Assembly: GCA_027057185.1 (NCBI GenBank)
Contig: JALUJE010000007.1
Coordinates: forward strand, 1-5,760
From: Helicobacteraceae bacterium
GTDB taxonomy: Bacteria > Campylobacterota > Campylobacteria > Campylobacterales > Sulfurimonadaceae
Length of the DNA: 5,760 nt
Direction: 5' to 3'
Shown: positions 1 through 4,808 of the stretch, one piece after another
How positions within the stretch are numbered: position 1 is the first letter of the stretch
Layout of the letters: each line of letters starts with the position of its first letter
Made by a program: the position numbers and the translations under genes
Notes under the pieces: model-generated
Told to the model about the DNA's origin: nothing
Databases searched by the model: none
The model's input: the letters and a program-made list of their open reading frames with translations, nothing else

Positions 1-11
1 GTAATATAGTT

Positions 12-17
12 TATAAT
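12..17 (+). promoter_or_regulatory. Putative -10 box for the beta-barrel gene
   Basis: A perfect TATAAT sits 30 bp upstream of the start codon of the beta-barrel gene, in an AT-rich stretch. A transcript starting about 7 bp further on would have a leader of roughly 24 nt containing the ribosome binding site. The -35 position would fall to the left of the window, so only half of the promoter can be judged. Confidence 0.5.
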
Positions 18-47
18 TGCTTTTGAGAATATCACAAAAGGAAACAG

Positions 48-602
48 ATGAAACGAATTGTTTTAAGTACGTTGTTGTTAGCTGCAACATTAGTTTATGC
101 CGAGAAAGAGACAAAATTTTTTCCGATAGCTACTGATGCTGATTATTGTCCGGCGCCGGCGGTGGCAGTGTTAGGAGGTTACGGTGAAGTAGAGAAAGCC
201 TATGGTGGTGACTATATGTACGGGATTGAGTTTTCGCTGGCATGTCCGGCGTTGCAGTTGGCGAGCAATGATATTCGTCAGCAAATCAGTTTGGTGCATC
301 AAAGTGACCATGGCTTACGTATGACATCTCTGGAGTTTAATCCACATCTGTTATTTCATTTGGATGAGAAGATTCAACTGGGTGTGGGGCCGGGATTTGG
401 TGTCATTTTTACCGATGCTGATGAGACGGATGTCGTGTTTGGTGTTAATGTAGGTGCATCATTGACGTATGCCGTTGATGCCAGCTATTTTGTAGGTGCT
501 GAAGCACGCTACCAGTGGACAACCGATGCTGAGCTTGCCAAAGGAGTGGAGCAAAGTTTAGATAACTACCGCACGCTTCTTAAAGTGGGCATGCACTTTT
601 AA
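48..602 (+). CDS. Small outer-membrane beta-barrel protein
   Basis: This is a 184-residue exported protein, probably an eight-stranded-type barrel of the OmpA-like/opacity superfamily in the outer membrane. Residues 1-18 form a classic Sec signal peptide (MKR, a hydrophobic core, then VYA before E19), with cleavage predicted after A18. The rest shows alternating hydrophobic/polar strands with Gly and aromatic residues, such as the stretches around 97-120 and 130-155. The protein ends LLKVGMHF: a terminal Phe with alternating hydrophobic residues is the C-terminal signal read by the BAM complex. Two cysteines (C34 and C66), each followed by proline, could form a disulfide in the periplasm. The start is supported by AAGGAA four bases upstream and by the signal peptide. 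The gene stands alone on the plus strand and converges on the lipoprotein gene with a 6-bp gap. The barrel class is fairly certain; its function (structural, adhesive or transport) cannot be told. Confidence 0.85.
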   Translation: MKRIVLSTLLLAATLVYAEKETKFFPIATDADYCPAPAVAVLGGYGEVEKAYGGDYMYGIEFSLACPALQLASNDIRQQISLVHQSDHGLRMTSLEFNPHLLFHLDEKIQLGVGPGFGVIFTDADETDVVFGVNVGASLTYAVDASYFVGAEARYQWTTDAELAKGVEQSLDNYRTLLKVGMHF

Positions 603-608
603 TACGCC

Positions 609-2294
609 TTATTCCAGAAGGAATAGCTGTAACGGTGTCATGAGTTGCCGTGTTTGCAATAGCTGCATGGCTCCAAGATCACGGGCATGAGTGCGGGATT
701 CTTCTTGTTGATGTCGGATGTATTGCATGGTGACCGGATGCGACTGTGTGGCAGTCAATGGATCTTGGGATCGATTTTTAATACTTTCAAGATTTTTGGA
801 AGCAAGGGTTGTGGTATTGATGGGCACCGGAGTGTGTGTGGTGTCAATGAGATTGGTTACTCCGTTGACAACAGGGCTTTCGCCTGATTCAGCATAGGGG
901 TAGCACTCTGCGACGGCCTCGGCACGCTGCCATCCGGAACTTATCCAATTGACACCCAAATTAACGGTACCGCTGTTGTTACTCATGCACATATATGCCG
1001 GATCGGCTCCGGCAGTTTCACTGTTAAAGTAAACAATATTGTTAAACGCTTCAACAACCTCTTCAGATGGTACGACGGGAGCACTTTCACGGTAGAGTCG
1101 CATATCGAAGAGTCGAAATCGCCAATTATCACTACGGTCTTCACGAATGGAGACGGTATTGTTGTAGAAATAGAGATGACCTTTTCGTGAGAGTTCCGGG
1201 TCATTGTCCCAGCCGTAGTGCACCAGACTTCCTGCAACGGTTTTACTGCCGACATGGTCAAAAAAATTACCATAGACAAAGGTTGCGCGGTATGCAGTTT
1301 CGGCCGCTTTAACTGCGGCTAAACGTTCGGCATCAACAGCAACCCCTTCGTTAGATGCCCATTTTCGGTATGCTGCTTCAATATACCATGGGGCAGCATC
1401 TTCAACTTCAACCAGATCAAGCGAACGGGAACTTCCGCTTTCAAACCAGTTGTATCTAATGACAGAACCGGCAACCCGCTCTTTGAGTGTAGTACCGCTA
1501 GATTTTGGATTGTTTGGTCCGAACCGATTATATTGGTAGGTTGCGCCAATGGCTTGAATGTAAAGACTGTGTTGTCGGGAGCTGTCATCTTGTCCATGTC
1601 CATGCAGATAGTTTCCTTCAATGAGAATATTGCGGGTCAGATGGGCTTCATTATAGCCTTGAGACATGGTAAAGATGCCGTTAGCGCAATGTTCAAGTTC
1701 ATTATTTCGAATGACAATATTATCACCTGCTTGAATGCGAATACATGCCGCCCCGTCTTCGTAATGGTCTGTTGTCCCATTGGTACGGATGTAAGAGTGT
1801 GTAGGATGACCGTTTTTAATATGGAGATTGTCAATGATAATATTACTGTCTTTGCGATCATAATCCTGATTGTAAATCATAACCACGGCAAGCCCTTCCA
1901 TCGGTGCATAGTCGGTGTAGGCAGTGTGATCGGTCGGAATGTTTCGTGCTCCGTTGCCATCAATAACCGGGCGCTCTGCGTTGGGTCCAGAAACTCCGCA
2001 GATGCGTAGAGGATTCTCTACGGTGCCGCCGCTGCGAATGAGGATTTTCTCTTTATAGGGTGTAGGTTGGTAGAAAATGCGTACGGTATCCCCCGCACCG
2101 AGTGTGTCCCACGGAACCTTAGAAAGGCTGGGATAGGTCTGTCCCTCACCAACTCGGTAGTCAGTACCGTTGCCACTGGGTATGCATTCGTTATTTACAT
2201 GTAACACGGTAGCTTCAGAGTTGCTTTGGCAGGCACCAAGCAGCAGTAATAAAGATGCCGCTATAGTGAAATTGCATAGATTTTTAAGTAACAT
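609..2294 (-). CDS. Parallel beta-helix lipoprotein
   Basis: This is a 561-residue protein with a lipoprotein signal: MLLK, a Leu-rich core, then the lipobox LGAC at 19-22, giving lipidation at C22. Residue +2 is Gln, not Asp, so outer-membrane sorting is likely. After a lead-in resembling the start of pectate-lyase-like folds (GEGQTYPSL near 50, then VIDGNGA near 110), repeated strand-turn units with Asn at the turns follow: NIIIDN near 150, NIVIRNN near 192, NILIEGN near 222, SVIRYNWF near 278, FVYGNFF near 340, LYFYNN near 375 and FNNIVYF near 418. This is the right-handed parallel beta-helix (PbH1-type) pattern. An Ala/Glu-rich, probably helical insert lies at about 302-338. RDLGAMQ (538-544) matches the closing motif of many such proteins, but 17 further residues follow. 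Such proteins often bind or cleave polysaccharides; no catalytic residues can be assigned here. The gene is last in the minus-strand cluster, 30 bp after a 69-residue protein. Its ribosome binding site (AAGAAG) is weak. Confidence 0.85.
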   Translation of the reverse strand: MLLKNLCNFTIAASLLLLLGACQSNSEATVLHVNNECIPSGNGTDYRVGEGQTYPSLSKVPWDTLGAGDTVRIFYQPTPYKEKILIRSGGTVENPLRICGVSGPNAERPVIDGNGARNIPTDHTAYTDYAPMEGLAVVMIYNQDYDRKDSNIIIDNLHIKNGHPTHSYIRTNGTTDHYEDGAACIRIQAGDNIVIRNNELEHCANGIFTMSQGYNEAHLTRNILIEGNYLHGHGQDDSSRQHSLYIQAIGATYQYNRFGPNNPKSSGTTLKERVAGSVIRYNWFESGSSRSLDLVEVEDAAPWYIEAAYRKWASNEGVAVDAERLAAVKAAETAYRATFVYGNFFDHVGSKTVAGSLVHYGWDNDPELSRKGHLYFYNNTVSIREDRSDNWRFRLFDMRLYRESAPVVPSEEVVEAFNNIVYFNSETAGADPAYMCMSNNSGTVNLGVNWISSGWQRAEAVAECYPYAESGESPVVNGVTNLIDTTHTPVPINTTTLASKNLESIKNRSQDPLTATQSHPVTMQYIRHQQEESRTHARDLGAMQLLQTRQLMTPLQLFLLE

Positions 2295-2324
2295 AATGAA
2301 CTTCTTGATAGAAGAATACTACTG

Positions 2325-2534
2325 TTAGAGCAGTCCCAATTCTTTGAGAATTGGACGAACTCCCGAAGCAATGTTCAGCAGTTCATCGGTAATGATTCCC
2401 TCTGCTTTATCTTCGAGTATCCAAGATTCAAGATGTTTAATGGTATTACTTTTCTCCTCTTCGCTTAATGTCTTGGATTTTATGACGGCATCTTTGATTT
2501 GCATCAATTTTTCATGGTGTTTATGTGAACTCAC
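2325..2534 (-). CDS. Small protein of unknown function (69 aa, GTG start)
   Basis: This is a 69-residue soluble protein with no signal peptide or membrane segment. It begins with a His/Lys-rich segment (HKHH at 4-7), followed by a charged helical region. A SEEEKS stretch near 24-29 separates two predicted helices, and the C-terminus carries a PILKELGLL tail. I do not recognise a named family with confidence, although similar short Glu/Lys-rich hypothetical proteins are common in Campylobacterota. The start codon is GTG, supported by AAGGAGA five bases upstream and by the lack of a better in-frame start. It lies 14 bp after the other 69-residue gene and 30 bp before the lipoprotein gene, so it is almost certainly co-transcribed with both. 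Predicted helical content suggests a small helical bundle or a partner-binding protein; this is only an inference from composition. Confidence 0.75.
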   Translation of the reverse strand: MSSHKHHEKLMQIKDAVIKSKTLSEEEKSNTIKHLESWILEDKAEGIITDELLNIASGVRPILKELGLL

Positions 2535-2538
2535 AGTA

Positions 2539-2545
2539 TCTCCTT
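2539..2545 (-). promoter_or_regulatory. Ribosome binding site deciding a GTG start
   Basis: On the minus strand the sequence reads AAGGAGA, five bases before a GTG codon at 2534-2532. It is the strongest Shine-Dalgarno site in the cluster. It sits within the 14-bp gap after the upstream 69-residue gene, just past that gene's TAA. It fixes the start of the downstream small gene at GTG rather than at the first internal ATG (codon 11). Confidence 0.75.
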
Positions 2546-2548
2546 TTT

Positions 2549-2758
2549 TTAATAGTCGTTATATTTGCCCTCTTGTATGTCACGTTTTATGGTGTCCAGA
2601 GCCTCTTGCATAATGCCAGATAAGATGATTGCCGCTTTGTTGTCATCGGCTTCGGGAACATCCCAGTCAGTAATGCGCATATTGGCTTTAAAAAGCAACT
2701 CCAATTCTTTTTGTATTTCGTTTTTACGGCTTTGCAGCTCTTTTTCTACAGCATCCAT
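2549..2758 (-). CDS. Small protein of unknown function (69 aa)
   Basis: This is a second 69-residue, highly charged protein of the cluster. Residues 1-26 look like an amphipathic, possibly coiled-coil helix rich in Glu and Lys (EKELQSRKNEIQKELELLF). A short linker with ITDWDVPEADD near 29-39 follows, then a second helix from about 40 to 64 ending in GKYNDY. There is no signal peptide, membrane segment, Cys or His, so a cytoplasmic location is expected. The ATG is preceded by AAAGGGAG with seven bases of spacing, a good ribosome binding site. It starts 37 bp after the stop of the M90 peptidase gene and ends 14 bp before the next small gene. It does not align obviously with that neighbour despite the equal length, so I do not call them duplicates. 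I do not recognise a family. Nothing in the sequence supports a toxin-antitoxin reading. Confidence 0.75.
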   Translation of the reverse strand: MDAVEKELQSRKNEIQKELELLFKANMRITDWDVPEADDNKAAIILSGIMQEALDTIKRDIQEGKYNDY

Positions 2759-2777
2759 TGCAGCTCCCTTTCGAAAT

Positions 2778-2783
2778 AGTATA
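2778..2783 (-). promoter_or_regulatory. Possible internal -10 box upstream of the small genes
   Basis: On the minus strand the gap after the peptidase stop contains TATACT, one mismatch from the consensus -10, about 20 bp before the ATG of the first small gene. The sequence upstream is very AT-rich, but no clear -35 box is present at 16-18 bp. If active, the leader would be very short, starting close to the ribosome binding site. It could give the small genes and lipoprotein some expression independent of the peptidase. Confidence 0.25.
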
Positions 2784-2795
2784 CATTAACTTAGA

Positions 2796-3641
2796 TTAAT
2801 TTTTTGCTTTGACGAGTGCAATGGTATCTATTTTATAAAAACTTTGCAGTGCGTCGTAGAGTTCTGGAAAATGATGTTCCAAACTGTGTGGTGACTCAAA
2901 AAATCGTTCGGTAACAACGGCAAAAAACTCTGCCTCATTGGTAGCGGCGTATTCTCCCAAAAGATCATATTTTCCCAAATGTTTGCCGTGCAGCAGCTTG
3001 TGGTGCAGGGATGAAAATTCTTTGGAAAGCAGTTGTGTCCATTCGTGATATTTGGATTTTTCCAGCGGTGGTGTACCGTCGAGTTCACCTGTCATAAAGT
3101 CTATTTCGTGGGCAAACTCATGAATAATGACATTGTGGTGTCGTAACTGGTAGGCTTCTTGTTGTGCTTCATCCCAAATAATAACTACGGTATGGTCAGC
3201 AGATTGTCCCTCAATAATAAAGTTCTCTTTGGTGTAGATGCCTCCTTGAGAGGAGATGTTTTCGACCATGACGGCCGAGGGGTAAATAATGATAGTTTTG
3301 AGCGTATCATAACAGTGTCGGGTATTTACATGTAAAAGTAACAAACAGGCATAAAAACCAATGATGACCTTCATCTCATCATTTATCTCAAGTCCTACGC
3401 CAATAAACTCTTTGGTATAGGCAAACTCAATAATGGAGCGCTCGATCTTTTCTTTATCACTTTCGGAGAGATGGTTATAATGCGGTGTTTTTTTCAATAA
3501 TCTCCGGTGCTCTTCTTTGAAAGGAATGGTACGGATCTGTTGTAGCTGTTCTTCGCGCTTGAGGTTGCGCAAAAAGTAGAACCCCAGCGCACTCAGTCCC
3601 AATCCTCCAAACAGGAGTGCTAGTATGGTGTAATACGTCAT
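2796..3641 (-). CDS. mtfA: Membrane-anchored M90 (MtfA-type) zinc peptidase
   Basis: This is a 281-residue metallopeptidase of the M90/MtfA family. Residues 4-24 form an N-terminal membrane segment (LALLFGGLGLSALGFYFL) followed by RNLKREEQ, so the catalytic domain probably faces the cytoplasm. The zinc motif HEFAHEID lies at 174-181: H174 and H178 are ligands and E175 the catalytic base. The conserved YAATNEAEFFAV segment (231-242) supplies the likely third ligand, E238, about 60 residues after the second His as in E. coli MtfA. WDEA (156-159) and DLLGEYAATN are also family-like. E. coli MtfA is a soluble aminopeptidase that binds the glucose-PTS regulator Mlc; the anchor is a difference from it, and whether an Mlc-like partner exists here is unknown. 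The ATG has GGAG eight bases upstream. It is the first gene of the minus-strand cluster, with a strong promoter about 70 bp before it. The family call is secure; the substrate is not known. Confidence 0.93.
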   Translation of the reverse strand: MTYYTILALLFGGLGLSALGFYFLRNLKREEQLQQIRTIPFKEEHRRLLKKTPHYNHLSESDKEKIERSIIEFAYTKEFIGVGLEINDEMKVIIGFYACLLLLHVNTRHCYDTLKTIIIYPSAVMVENISSQGGIYTKENFIIEGQSADHTVVIIWDEAQQEAYQLRHHNVIIHEFAHEIDFMTGELDGTPPLEKSKYHEWTQLLSKEFSSLHHKLLHGKHLGKYDLLGEYAATNEAEFFAVVTERFFESPHSLEHHFPELYDALQSFYKIDTIALVKAKN

Positions 3642-3652
3642 TGAAATGCTCC

Positions 3653-3667
3653 TTGGTATGTTACCAA
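3653..3667. repeat. Perfect palindrome TTGGTA-TGT-TACCAA
   Basis: A 6-bp perfect inverted repeat with a 3-bp centre lies in the mtfA leader. It ends at the edge of the mtfA Shine-Dalgarno sequence (GGAG, minus strand). A further TTGGTA occurs at 3708-3713, touching the mtfA -10 box. It may be a protein-binding operator, or in the mRNA a short hairpin next to the ribosome binding site. With only 12 paired bases, chance remains possible. Confidence 0.4.
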
Positions 3668-3708
3668 ATAGCGGCTTGTTAAAAACCGTCGCGGTATGCT
3701 TTTTGTTT

Positions 3709-3717
3709 TGGTATTAT
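3709..3717 (+). promoter_or_regulatory. Possible forward extended -10 (TGgTATTAT)
   Basis: On the plus strand TG-G-TATTAT resembles an extended -10 element and overlaps the minus-strand -10 of mtfA almost exactly. No good -35 box is visible 17 bp upstream. If used, transcription toward the ABC genes would begin near 3724, giving a leader of about 190 nt, and would compete with the mtfA promoter. This is weak evidence because AT-rich -10-like strings often read in both directions. Confidence 0.2.
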
Positions 3718-3740
3718 ACTTTAATGCGGGCAAATGTCAG
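3713..3740 (-). promoter_or_regulatory. Sigma70-type promoter for the mtfA cluster
   Basis: On the minus strand a -35 box CTGACA (3740-3735) is followed after 16 bp by a perfect TATAAT (3718-3713). The -35 box has one mismatch from TTGACA. The transcript would start near 3706 and have a leader of about 65 nt before the mtfA ATG. It is correctly placed and oriented, and no comparable promoter is present in the gaps further down the cluster, so it probably serves all four minus-strand genes. Confidence 0.7.
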
Positions 3741-3914
3741 AGACAAGCGAGCAGTATTGGGTATTTATTTAGGGTGTAAACTATACAATATGTTGTGTCA
3801 AGACCACCTCACGTACGGTGCCGGTAATGTCTGTAAACAGCACGATGGAGATAAATGTCAAACGTTTTCTCTTCATGAGGGGGTAATGCAGACGCTTCAG
3901 AAGGGAGAATGGTG

Positions 3915-4808
3915 ATGATCCGTGTCGTAGAGGTGACAAAAACGTTTGGGAAACGAAACGTCATCAACAATGTGTCACTTGAGATAACAGAGGGAACGAT
4001 CTTTGGTCTGTTGGGGCCCAATGGAGCCGGTAAGACGACACTGATTCGGATATTGTGTGGGTTACTTTCGAGTGATGAAGGAACAGTGAGCATCAACAAT
4101 CAACCCATAGAAGAAGCCAAAAGAGCGTTTGGATATGTTTCTCAGTATTTTGGGCAGTACGAGGAGTTGAGCGTTTGGGAAAATCTTCTCTTTTATGCCG
4201 AACTCTACGGTGTTCATCACGTAGAAACACTCAATAACCTTTTGTTGCGTTACAATCTGGAACAATATAGAGAGCTTAAGGCGGGTTCACTCTCTGGTGG
4301 TTACAAGCGGCGACTGTCTCTGGTCTGTGCTCTGGCTCATGACCCTAAAATACTGTTTTTGGATGAACCTACGGCGGGCATTGATCCGGTGACAAGAAAA
4401 CTGCTATGGGACGATTTTTACCAGTTAAGCCAAGAAGGAAAAACCCTATTTGTAACGACGCACTATATGGAAGAAGCTGAGCGTTGTAAGGAACTTGCGT
4501 TTTTAGCGCAAGGAATGATTGTAGCACAGGGTACGCCTTCGCAAATCAAACGTGCTTTGGGTAATGTGGCACTGTATATCGTGAAGATATCCTACAATCC
4601 TGCAATAGTTCAGTTACTCTCTCGTATTAGGGGTGTTGTGCTGCTCAACCAATTTGGAAACGAGTTACGCATTCTGGTACAGAGCGACTGTGATAGAGAC
4701 GAGATAGCGAAAGTCTTGCACGAACAACTCAAAATTAACGCCCGTTTGCAGGAGCGTGAACCCAATCTTGAAGATCTGTTTATTGCCCTGACACAGGATA
4801 AAACATGA
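3915..4808 (+). CDS. ABC-2 exporter ATP-binding protein
   Basis: This is the nucleotide-binding subunit of an ABC exporter (CcmA/DrrA/YbhF-like group), acting at the inner face of the cytoplasmic membrane with the permease that follows. Counting from the preferred start (297 residues), Walker A GPNGAGKT is at 34-41, the Q-loop at YVSQ (Q77), the signature LSGGYK at 126-131, Walker B ILFLDE at 146-151, the D-loop after PTAGID at 152-157, and the switch His in TTHYMEEAE at H183. Residues from about 215 onward form the C-terminal regulatory region usual in this group. Three in-frame starts exist (ATG 3909, GTG 3912, ATG 3915); AAGGGAG at 3901-3907 is seven bases from ATG 3915 but only one from ATG 3909, so I choose 3915. 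The stop overlaps the permease start (ATGA), indicating translational coupling. The domain is single, not the fused double ATPase of YbhF/RbbA. The exported substrate cannot be told. Confidence 0.95.
   Translation: MIRVVEVTKTFGKRNVINNVSLEITEGTIFGLLGPNGAGKTTLIRILCGLLSSDEGTVSINNQPIEEAKRAFGYVSQYFGQYEELSVWENLLFYAELYGVHHVETLNNLLLRYNLEQYRELKAGSLSGGYKRRLSLVCALAHDPKILFLDEPTAGIDPVTRKLLWDDFYQLSQEGKTLFVTTHYMEEAERCKELAFLAQGMIVAQGTPSQIKRALGNVALYIVKISYNPAIVQLLSRIRGVVLLNQFGNELRILVQSDCDRDEIAKVLHEQLKINARLQEREPNLEDLFIALTQDKT

Larger units (their letters stand above)
3642..3914. other. Divergent intergenic regulatory region
   Basis: These 273 bp separate the divergent mtfA and ABC-exporter genes. The left third holds the mtfA ribosome binding site, a TTGGTA/TACCAA palindrome and the mtfA promoter. 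The right part has no strong forward promoter that I can identify. It carries a plus-strand open frame from ATG 3724 to TGA 3913-3915 (63 codons, four Cys), whose stop overlaps the ATPase start as TGATG. That frame has no ribosome binding site and no recognisable similarity, so I do not annotate it as a gene. There is no rho-independent terminator or riboswitch-like structure that I can support. Confidence 0.6.

Noticed and set aside
610..625. Rho-independent terminator between the convergent genes
   Set aside because: The stem has only six A/T-rich pairs, there is no T-run on either strand, and it lies within coding sequence.
983..1861. Several other frames of 74-100 codons on both strands within the lipoprotein gene
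   Set aside because: They are out-of-frame readings of a gene whose main frame shows a continuous signal peptide, beta-helix pattern and closing motif. There is no sign of a frameshift.
1533..2009. 158-codon plus-strand open frame opposite the lipoprotein gene
   Set aside because: It lies wholly antisense to a well-supported gene, has no ribosome binding site, and its Val/Ile/Asn-rich translation is what the opposite strand of beta-helix repeats would give.
2325..2758. Toxin-antitoxin pair for the two 69-residue genes
   Set aside because: Size and adjacency are suggestive, but neither protein shows a recognisable toxin or DNA-binding antitoxin motif, and they sit within a larger operon.
2344..2789. 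Plus-strand frames of 74 and 89 codons opposite the two small genes
   Set aside because: The minus-strand frames have strong ribosome binding sites and operon spacing. The plus-strand products are Ser/Cys/Met-rich mirror readings with no translation signals.
3646..3723. Upstream extension (ATG 3646) of the small open frame before the ABC ATPase
   Set aside because: This start falls on the mtfA ribosome binding site and would put coding sequence across the mtfA leader and promoter; there is no ribosome binding site for it.
3785..3874. 31-codon minus-strand frame beginning MKRKRLTF, with a signal-like start
   Set aside because: It is too short, has no ribosome binding site and no family resemblance I could defend, and it overlaps the other candidate frame in this gap.
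3809..4099. 96-codon minus-strand frame over the start of the ABC ATPase
   Set aside because: It runs antisense to the Walker A region, whose conservation explains the open frame by itself.
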